A stretch of DNA of 64,000 nucleotides from Mycteria americana (taxonomy: Eukaryota; Chordata; Aves; Ciconiiformes; Ciconiidae), in the NCBI RefSeq assembly GCF_035582795.1, contig NC_134366.1, forward strand, positions 1,066,501 to 1,130,500, given 5' to 3'. Position 1 is the stretch's first letter; each line of letters starts with the position of its first letter. The position numbers and the translations under genes were made by a program. The notes under the pieces are model-generated. The model was not told the DNA's origin. It ran no database searches and saw only the letters and a list, made by a program, of their open reading frames with translations. Of the stretch, positions 55,701-64,000 are shown in pieces.

Positions 55701-58700
55701 AAAACTCCGATACGTGATTGCCTCCTCTCCTCTCGCTCTCTTGCCGATTCCTCAAAACTAGCGTGGGTAGTGTCTTGTGTTTGTGCATGTGGGATGTAGA
55801 GGGAAGTAATACTTGAATTTAACTCTGAGGGTCAGATTTAGAGCTTGGAATGTATCCTTCACTGACTCAACCAAATAATATGTGGTGTTTTGCCTGAAAT
55901 ATGATTTTTTTTTTTTAATGGTATGCATTGTCGCTCTTGCTTAACCTGTTTGTGAATGATCTGTCTTATAGGAGAAGTACCTTTCCTCGTCATAATAGGT
56001 ATGTCTGAAAAATGCACTTATCCAGTGCAGCTGGACATACCTTGTCTATCACTGCAATTCAAGTAGCTGTTTGTAAAGCCTGTCAGAGGGTATCAGTTAA
56101 ACTAAGGACAGGAAGAATTAGTACTGCTATTTTATCTAACTGTGCAACTGAAAGTGCTATTTCTTAATATATTGACATGCTTCTCTTCAAGTCTGGGTTT
56201 CAAAAGCAGGCAAAAAATTGGGGGCATGTATAGCATTAAATGAATATGTAATGCAGATTTTGGGCAACCAAATGTAAAAAATTTTGGTCAAACTTGAATG
56301 CCTTAAGTATCTTTGTTTCATAGGTACTGAAGACTTTATTAGATGTCTAGGAAAATAGGTTAGTTTGTGTTTATTTGGCGTTTATCTTCCTTCACTTCCT
56401 TGAAACGATTACATTTGAGGAGTGTATGTTTTGCATACGGACTACGAAGCTGTCAATGGGTGAACACCGGAGATCTTGGCTCTTAAAATCCTATGTGTCA
56501 TAGGTGTAAAATACCTTATTAAGTTGTGCTGTGCAGTGAACTGACAGACTGCTTGATGACTGGCCCTACTTCTAGAAGGCAGTGTAAACTTCTCAACACG
56601 CACAACGCTATTTAAAGAGGTCATAAATTTCTTTTAAAATCGAAAGACTATTTTAATAAATATGCCAGGATATTAGCTTTAAGTTGTTGGCCAGGTCCTT
56701 AGTGTGAGGAGAAGAGTCCCTAATACTGCTTTGGGAGAGAAGCCATCATTCACTGGTAGTGAATGTCTGTAGCGCTGCCCAACGCTACAGCGTATTTCCG
56801 CAGCACCGTAAGCAACTTCTTTTTGAAAATGCTGGAGAGCCTCAAGTGAAGAAGAACGTGGTGGTCTCAGCTGAAGTGTCTTTGTTTAATTTAGTAGTGC
56901 AATATTGATGTGATGCCATCTTGTGTGGTAATGGGTTTTGTGACTAAAAATCAATCTTGCTTTCATTTACCTTCATTGTATATTTATAAACTTTAAAAAT
57001 TGATTTGATGTGTTACTGGAAACAAGCATGTGTTTAAAAGAAGCTGTCAGTAGATATGGGCACAGGGATAAATTCTTGTATTTTAAATTGGGGTGTTAAC
57101 TTAAAGCATATCAGTCACTGCATGGTAATTATGTGCATGGCTTTTTCAGCGTGTTAAGTGTACAGGGAACTTCTTATTTTATATGCTGAAATCCCTTCTG
57201 CTGGTATTGCCACTCCTGAACACCAACTCAGCACTCCAGCTAAGAGCGTTTTCAGCCTCTGACAACAGCTTTTTCCAAAACTTGGGAGTGCACCAGGCAG
57301 TGTTTTACATCTGACCGTCAACCACCTGATTATCCAAACGTCCCATCGTGCTTTGGAAAAGGCTGAATCGTTAAGGGTCAGGCCCAAACGTGTTTCGGAG
57401 GCTCCTACGGCACTGCTCACCCTGGCTGGTGGTGATGAGCCCGTGCGATGGTGCTAGCGCAGGCGCCTGCGGGTGCTGAACTTGGCGAGGGACTGGTGTC
57501 AGTGCCGCTGTTGTCCCACCTCTCAGGTTCTTGGCGGTCGCCATTCAAATCCTTCATTTGAGTTGATTCACCCATGGCTTCTGAATATGTGTACAGTTCC
57601 GGTGGATACAGCAGAACACCTTTGGGGGCTCTTGTGGTTCTTCCCAGTAGAAAGTCTCAGATTTTGTGTTATCCGCCCCATTTCTGATATGCACTTACAT
57701 CTGCATTGTTATTTCAAGAATTTTGATTGCTTTGTCAATGACGTAGCAAACTCTGAAGTACCAGAGTCCAATAGAGATGATCATGAAATGCTTACGTGGA
57801 TCATGAGCTACCTATATGCTGTGTGTGGGGTGGCTTGTTCTCAAATAGAGAAGCAGTTTAGAAAATCTCAGGCAAATGAATTGCTGTGTTTTTCCTGGAT
57901 TAGAATCTGGGACTGGTGGATGGTGCAACTAGAAGTAAGAGAAACGTGAGAGCTTGTTCATGAATTTTCTCATCTAGTTGTTGAAATCCATTGTGAGCAT
58001 TTGATTATGTTTCTGTTTAATTATCCTTTGTGACTGTAGTGGAATGCACAACCCTGCTACAGGGTTTTGTTGGACAGTGTCAACCTTCATTTTTCCTAAA
58101 CGCTTCAAGTCAGTTGCATTTTGTTGATTTGGTTCATTGTGATTTTTCTTGCTTGTGAGGGCTGCCAAGTGAAGCAAAAATATTTGTGATTGTGCTTTAA
58201 GTGTTCTTATGTAGCTACCATGATACACTGTTTTTTATGTGGAACGTGAAAGATTCTTGACTACTGAACGGAGGAGAGTTGAATTTGATATTTTTGAATA
58301 ATTTTCCTTAACAGGCGGAGGTTTGACCTGCAGAATCCATCCCGAATGGATCGAAATGTGGAGATGTTCATGAACATTGAGAAAACACTAGTGCAGGCAA
58401 GAAATTCATATACAAAACTGTATGTGTTCACATGCTCAGGGGAAGGGATTCACAAACTTCTTATGTGCCTCAGTTATGACCCAGTGAAGAGTTTCGTCCT
58501 GGACTTCTGTAGGAATATTATACTCTTCCCTCCCTCTCTTACCCATTTTAGTCACAATTCCATGTTATCACTTGAAAACTTCAGAATTTTTTCATTGATA
58601 TTCTGCGGATATGCGTAGGGTGAGGAAAAACCTGTTTGTAAGGTAGGAGAAAGCATCCTGGGTGTCTCCATCTTCCGGTGAAAGAAGCACCCTTAGGACT

Positions 58701-61700
58701 GAGCAACTAGTTCTGTAGACATCCATTCGATTGCTGACTTTCTTGAGACTTTCAGCTTGATACAAGTTTGACTTTTTTGAGGGTTAGGAACGTTTTAGAC
58801 TTTCTCGCTTGCTTTATCAAACAGGTTACTTCCAGAAGAGAGCAGATAACAGCTGTATGGAATCTAATTTGAAGTTAATTTTTTTTAAACTGCTGTGTGT
58901 GAATAACAGAATCTTTTTTTCCCAAACTCTAAAACCGAGCTCAGTGTATGATATAGTCAAGACGTAACTTTCAGGTGCTTGTCAAAAATGGAAATAGGAG
59001 GGACAGCAAAAAGTAAAAATACTCTTATTATAAAAAAACCTATTGTCATTGTACAGTGGTTTCAGTCCATAATAGAATACATGTTTAAAATCCAAAATAA
59101 AATGAACGTGTACCTGCAGATATCATAGAAATGCATGAATCTGCATGTTAGTGCAACAGGAGAAATTCAGATTTGGAAGTTGACACACGGGGAACTTAAA
59201 GTCCCTTTCAAGTGAAGTCTTCCAGAGCCTGTCAAAAATTCTCTGACATCAGATACATGGTTTCCATTAAACGTGGTGTTGTGAAAGCAGGAACGTGAGA
59301 ACAGCTATGTTGGGTCACGTTCCCTTTGTCTGTGATAATGTCTCTGACAGAGTTCACAGCAGATCTGCAGAGACCAGAAAGAAACCCAGGATAAGACTTT
59401 GGCGGGGAGGTGTGCGAAGGAAATATTGCTGTCGTGGGGGTTTGGGAGCTGGAGTTAGCGTGCCGTATCACGAGCTGATACGTGTTCCTTTTGAGCATTT
59501 TCAAGCATTGGTGATCTTAATAGGAATTTTTTTGATTTATGTCACGGGTGGCCTACTAATTTCTTATTTAACAACTTCTTCTCTCCACTAGAACAATTGT
59601 CTGAGCAGACCGACCATCTACCTCATTCCAGATATAGAATTGAAGCTGGCTAATAAATTGAAGGATATTGTCAAACGTCACCAGGTAACTGTTAAATAGC
59701 ATCTCTTAAAACAAATGTTTTGCCAGTTGTAAGATAAAATGTATTTGCCTGACTTCAACATATCAGTTACATCTGGATCGTGTCTGGATTGTAACACAAG
59801 GCAGCAGCAGCAAGTCACTTCAGGCCAGAAGTCCACCGTTTGTAAAATGCCATTAGTAGTTACGCTGACACGGAGATTGAATCATAACTCTGTTCTGAAA
59901 GTAAATCTGAAATTGCCATTGCAGTGAAAAGTAGTTCTGGCGTCTCGGTGAGTTGGCTGCAGGCCCTAGCTGATTGAATGCTGAATACCTGCTTATATAG
60001 AGCAGAAGCTCCATTTGTCCGGATCTGAGACCAAAGAAGGTAGTGTGTAGTACAGCTGTTCTAGGTATGTGGGGACAGCAGAAGGAACCTTTAACCTTAA
60101 AATGATCGCTACCTTTTTTGCTGCATTTTACTTGCTTTTTTCTTGCTTGTGCTGAACAGGGCACAAGCAGCAACAGTCTCTTGCTTATTAGGTAGTCAGC
60201 ATATTTCTGAGACAGTCAACATCTTGCCATTGTAATTTAATACACTAAATGATGAACTGAACAAGATTAATAGCTTCATTTCTTAAAAATGTAAACAGTC
60301 CTTTTGCTTGTCTTGAGAGAAATATCCTGGAATGTGAACTCTACATGGTCTGATAGCCTTTTGTGTTATGGTAATCCATGGCTGTGGCCAAAGTAAACTG
60401 CTGCTTTTCCAGATTAAATGTTTCCTGTGTTGTGATTATGAAGCATCGTCTCAACTTCAGTTGTATAATTTTTCACGAGTTACTCTTAATTACTCAGCTG
60501 ATTCACGATGCTTGCTATTGCTTAAATTAGAGTTAATGATTCAATTTTCCTTTCATGAAGGAATTCTATGGTGAACTCAAAGCATGCTATATCCGTGAAT
60601 GATTTAAGAGACTTCTAAAGCAGGCAGCTTTGTCTCTAAAGGGATGTGAAGAACTGAAAACGGAAATTGTCCCTAATTCTGCTTTTTGGGCTTTCTTCCT
60701 TTGCCCTACCTCTTGAGTTCTCATCTTGTATTTGTGTTGCTGCCTGTGCTTGCTCACTGTCTTGATTTTTTTTTTTAATACCTGTTGTTGTCATCTTCCC
60801 TCTACCCCATCCCTAGTGCCTGTAGCTCCCTCCTCTCTGGCCTTGCAGAGTCCTCGCTGCTCTGACTGCAGCCTGTGCGCAAGAGTTGCGTATCTCTTGG
60901 CCCAGCACAGTGCTAGTGTCATCTCTGCGCTTATAGAAAGAGGTGTCAGTGAGATGTTTGTTCTCTCTGCTGATGAAGATGCCATTGCTGTTTCTGGTAG
61001 TCACACTTTTTCTGATTGTCTTTATGAATATTGAGGATTCTTCTGAGATGAGCCAGAGTAATAATTTAGGAACTTGAAAGCAGGTAATGAGTGAGATTTA
61101 GCATTTCTATCTGCTTCAAGAAAAGTGTTTTGTTGGGAGGTAACTCTTCCATCTTGTTACATCTTTGGCTTCCAGTCACATTCAGTTTCAGAAGCAGGGA
61201 ATAAGCCTTACAATCTGCTTACATCTTTCAGAAAGCTGTTTTAATGTTAAGTTATCCATCCCTTTGTTTTCAGTCAAGATAGCATCTAAGAGAGACTTCC
61301 TGTTCATCTATAGTGTATTGGGTTTTTAAAGCTCCATAGGAAATAGATGAAACTTACTGATCTGATTCACAAAGCTCAGATTAGATATCTAGAGAAGTGT
61401 CTTTAGCTTATGGGGAATGACGGGAGATTTCCGTTATTGTTCCTGAAACACTTTGCAGGTTCTTCATTCATGCCAGGGCTCTTTCCTTTCCCTTTGAACG
61501 CTCTTAAATTCTTCTTACTTTCCAGCTTTCTTTTTTGCTGTTGCTCAGAGCACCTCCTCTCCCTTTACCCAGTTCTATGAACTCTTGTTGGTGTAGGAGC
61601 TCTTGCCCTTCAGCTCCTGATATCAGAGTAGCCTCCAAATATTGCTAACATAATGCAATGCATCTTCATGCTTTTTTTAAAATTTTCCTCCTTTTGATGC

Positions 61701-62850
61701 TGACGGCTGTCTTCTAAATAAGTTGTTCGCATATTGTTGGCGGTAACCTATCCCATGTGCTCTTATGTCCTTTAAATAAATCTGTAAAATATTTATGGAA
61801 TGAAAATTTTGAATAACATTTTCATACAAACTGTTCCAAAAGCTAACTCCTCTGCAGAAGAGTCTGCAGACTGTGAGTTTCTGCTGTCCTTGGAAATGAC
61901 TCTTCATTTATGGAGACTGGAAGTGTCTCTGCAGCATGTGGGAGAATCCTTATTTTCTTGACTGGCCACACTAAGCAGTGTTATGTATTTATTTAACAGA
62001 TATCTAATTACGTGGTCGAATTTTCTTGCATGATGATGTAGGTGCAATAGGAATATAATTGTGGCCTGTACCCACGTGTAGACAAATAGCTTTATGTACC
62101 ACTGTTCATGGCATCTACATAAGCACGAGAAGTACATCTGTGGCTTTGCATGTTAAGAAAATGATGTCCTAAATCAGCAAGAAGAAAATATATTTTTGTG
62201 TTTGAATATTTGACAAACAATGGTATCATGTTAGTGTGTTTCTGATTTATTCCCTTTGTTCTACAATTTAGACTTTTTTGAAAGGATGAGTGTTTATGCT
62301 GTCTCTTGACATACAGCCTTTCCGGAATACTAAGGATGTTCTATTCGAGGCAGCCATTTCTAGTGAAGTTTCTCAGACTTCATCTTATGCAAATTGTCAT
62401 ATTTAGAAATTGTTTTGGACCAAAATGTATACTTAGTGGAAAAAAGTTACAGATGCTTTCTTACAAAATATTCACCAATAGGTTTGTATGAACTGATAGT
62501 TGACCAATTTACAGTGGGAATTGGGGCAGAAGGAACTGGGAGGAGGAAGGATTTCAGATGAAAAGAGCAAGAGGTGACAAAGTAGTTTGGCAGCAGTCTT
62601 AAAATAATTGCCTTTTTCTGGCACTTCTTAGAGGTGGCATTCTTCATAGTTGCACTGAAGTTAGCCTTGAATACTTCTAGGTTGCATGGGATGTGGGTGA
62701 AAAGAAGCAACCAAGAAGTTTGGGGTAATGTGTTGAAGGCTTCTCATGCGGTTTCTCCTTTTCTTCCACCTTTCCCACAGGGAACGGTAACTGAAGAGAA
62801 GTCAAAGGCTACCCACCATGTTTATCCAAGTCCTACCTCAACGGATGACG
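40590..62850 (+). CDS. SMARCC1: SMARCC1 (BAF155), SWI/SNF core subunit, 5' part (six coding exons, gene continues past the window)
   Basis: SMARCC1 is a scaffold subunit of the nuclear BAF/PBAF remodelling complexes, pairing with SMARCC2 or itself and binding SMARCB1 and the ATPase module. Six exons join in phase to give 219 codons plus one base. Recognisable blocks are RRKDGGP...[14 protein letters not shown] and [10 protein letters not shown] (exon 1), [20 protein letters not shown] (exon 2), [20 protein letters not shown] (exon 3), [20 protein letters not shown] (exon 4), [20 protein letters not shown] (exon 5) and [20 protein letters not shown] (exon 6). These match SMARCC1 rather than SMARCC2, which has [21 protein letters not shown] at the start. 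This is roughly the first fifth of the usual 1100 residues, within the N-terminal MarR-like/BRCT/chromo module. The SWIRM, SANT and coiled-coil regions lie beyond the window. The start at 40590 follows the human MAAAA start and GTAACAATGG context. Confidence 0.97.
40797..48828 (+). other. SMARCC1: SMARCC1 intron 1
   Basis: An 8.0-kb GT-AG intron. The first 300 bases are strongly G-rich on the sense strand. A rearranged CR1 tail lies at 43936-44083. The rest has no recognised gene or RNA. Confidence 0.8.
43936..44083 (-). mobile_element. CR1 LINE 3'-end fragment with internal amplification
   Basis: CACAGAATCACAGAGTCGTA followed by GGTTGGAAAAGACCTTTAAG is a CR1 3' end in minus orientation. Instead of continuing into the LINE, the segment AAGATCATCGAGTCCAACCGT recurs four times (43975-43995, 44003-44023, 44039-44056 with a 3-base deletion, 44057-44077), with short spacers. 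Confidence 0.9.
48829..48948 (+). CDS. SMARCC1: SMARCC1 coding exon 2
   Basis: The exon encodes residues 70-109, [20 protein letters not shown] through [11 protein letters not shown], almost identical to mammalian SMARCC1. The acceptor is TCTTTCAG and the donor CCT|GTGAGT. Phase is 0 on both sides. Confidence 0.98.
49970..49990. repeat. poly-C tract (21 C)
   Basis: A run of 21 C, the same length as that at 5600-5620. It is in AT-rich intron sequence. Confidence 0.9.
52389..52408. repeat. poly-T tract (20 T)
   Basis: Twenty T in a row. If it were the tail of a minus-strand retrocopy, the body would extend to the right, but no AATAAA-type signal or coding body is seen there. Confidence 0.85.
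53520..53575. repeat. AT-rich alternating tract followed by (GA)n
   Basis: Alternating TA/CATA-like sequence (ATACATATATTTTTTAATAT and on) leads into GAGAGAGAGA. It is an imperfect microsatellite in SMARCC1 intron 2. Confidence 0.8.
54532..54617 (+). CDS. SMARCC1: SMARCC1 coding exon 3
   Basis: The exon encodes residues 110-137 plus two bases ([20 protein letters not shown], then YKYKNEQGW). The acceptor is GTTCTAG and the donor TG|GTAAGT, which splits the Trp138 codon. Confidence 0.98.
54618..58314 (+). other. SMARCC1: SMARCC1 intron 3
   Basis: A 3.7-kb GT-AG intron. It contains a 158-codon open frame (57473-57949, + strand) of unknown meaning. No repeat family was recognised. Confidence 0.75.
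58315..58396 (+). CDS. SMARCC1: SMARCC1 coding exon 4 (ends at a GC donor)
   Basis: The exon completes Trp138 and runs to Gln165 ([27 protein letters not shown]). Protein conservation fixes the exon end at GTGCAG, and the next bases are GCAAGA. The intron therefore begins with GC, not GT. The acceptor is TTAACAG. Confidence 0.96.
58397..59591 (+). other. SMARCC1: SMARCC1 intron 4, GC-AG type
   Basis: A 1.2-kb intron with donor CAG|GCAAGA and acceptor CCACTAG. No gene was recognised inside. Confidence 0.9.
59592..59684 (+). CDS. SMARCC1: SMARCC1 coding exon 5
   Basis: The exon encodes residues 166-196 ([31 protein letters not shown]) in phase 0. The acceptor is CCACTAG and the donor CAG|GTAACT. 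Confidence 0.98.
59685..62780 (+). other. SMARCC1: SMARCC1 intron 5
   Basis: A 3.1-kb GT-AG intron with no recognised repeat, RNA gene or additional exon. Confidence 0.8.
62781..62850 (+). CDS. SMARCC1: SMARCC1 coding exon 6
   Basis: The exon encodes residues 197-219 plus the first base of the next codon ([23 protein letters not shown]). The acceptor is TCCCACAG and the donor ACG|GTAAAG. Human SMARCC1 continues DDEEWLRP, so the split codon is expected to be Glu. Confidence 0.96.
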
Positions 62851-64000
62851 GTAAAGTTGCTTTCCAGTTTTTAAGTGGAAATGGTCTTGTAACTAAATTC
62901 TATTAGCAGTTACAGGAGCTTTCGCAGAGATGCGGTATGTTCCTAGCCTGCTCCTGAGAGCCACTTGAAAACTATTTTTAGGATTAACAACTCCAAATAA
63001 GTTGTAACATTCACATTTTTAGTTGATGCAACATTTTCAGATTAAGGTGCGTAACACTGAATACTCTTCCGTGATTGCATTGGAAATTGAGGTATTATTT
63101 ATTGCTGAATGCAGATAGATGTTTTGTTTGGACCAAATAACTTGCAGGCTGAAGTGGAACAAAGCTAAGGGTGGGAAGAACTTAAAAAAGAAATTAAGTT
63201 AGTTTAAAAATTAAAAGGAAGGGTAGTGAAAGTAGGGGGCTTAAAACTAAAGCTTCCATTAATTTTTTTCTTGTTTTGCTTCTCTGGTGTCCCCCAGTGT
63301 GTAAATGTAGGTTAAAATGTTGAGTAAAACATTATTAGGAATCAAATAGATGTAGGAAAGGTAGCGTAGACGCTGAAGTAAACGAGAACCTAAAAACTTC
63401 CTGCCATGTTCTCGTCTTTCCAGGTGACAGGTTGGGAGTGCTGATAGGTATCATTGCATGTGGTTTGGCAAGGTGGATACAGTAACAAGTAGACCTGATA
63501 AGCTGAGACCGTTGGCTTTACTATGATGTGTAAAGTATATCATTTACTATGATATACTGCCTCTATATGAAGTACATAGGTTCCACAAAAGCAATTTAAC
63601 AGCTGTATCCTTCAGCAAATAACAAAAAAATTGCTCTTCATTTTTTTTCATCTTAAATACGTTTAATTGTCTAGTGGATCGTTGTTGTCAAGTCTGAGCT
63701 TGACTGACATAAATTAGCTTTTTCTGATACGCCCTGGCATCTGATGGCCACTAGATGGAAGCGTTCACTTCTGTATAGGAACTGTCATGGCTTGTTTGTC
63801 CTCTGGTGCTCATCTCTGTTCTGTACTTCTGGTAATATCATGCCTAGCCACAGGTTTATATTTATTTTTAACCGCTTCAGGTTCTCAGAAGAGGGTTGAG
63901 CATAGCAGGTCCCATCTGTCTTGTAGTCAGTGAACATGCAGATGTGCTAGACAGAGCGCTCTCAACCACTGATTATACTAAGATGAGAAAACAGCCATGA
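62851..64000 (+). other. SMARCC1: SMARCC1 intron 6 (partial)
   Basis: The intron runs to the right edge of the window. The next exon (expected to encode EEWLRPVMRKEKQ) is not present in these 1150 bases. Confidence 0.85.

Overview
The window is vertebrate nuclear DNA, almost certainly from a bird. The genes have short exons with GT-AG introns and CpG-island promoters, and the recognisable interspersed repeats are CR1-type LINEs with the (ATTCTGTG)n tail seen in avian genomes. The species cannot be named from the sequence.

Two protein-coding genes lie head to tail on the + strand. The first (932-35052) can be assembled as 13 coding exons whose splice phases all fit, giving 798 codons. Its product belongs to the KANSL1/KANSL1L family, the scaffolds of the NSL (KAT8/MOF) histone acetyltransferase complex. 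It has the N-terminal basic helix, the [15 protein letters not shown] helix, an ARxRP motif like the WDR5-binding site of KANSL1, and a C-terminal PEHE domain. It shows a mixture of KANSL1-like and KANSL1L-like signatures and sits immediately upstream of SMARCC1, where I know of no KANSL1-family gene in human. I therefore read it as a third family member, probably an old whole-genome-duplication paralogue kept in birds.

The second gene (from 40590) is SMARCC1 (BAF155), a core subunit of SWI/SNF (BAF/PBAF) chromatin remodellers. Six coding exons (219 codons) are present; the gene runs off the right edge. Its fourth intron uses a GC-AG splice pair.

Layout: 1-930, left flank and a CpG-island promoter, possibly bidirectional; 932-35052, the KANSL1-family gene, with a 5'-truncated CR1 LINE in intron 7 and several short tandem repeats; about 35053-36170, probable 3' UTR; about 36170-39920, intergenic sequence with nothing recognised; 39921-40589, a 62-bp x 3 tandem repeat followed by an NRF1/YY1-rich CpG-island promoter; 40590-64000, the 5' part of SMARCC1 with long introns.

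Both genes encode chromatin-complex scaffolds, one for histone acetylation and one for nucleosome remodelling. They have separate promoters about 5 kb beyond the first gene's stop codon, so nothing indicates co-transcription. No RNA genes, CRISPR arrays or prokaryotic-type systems were found.
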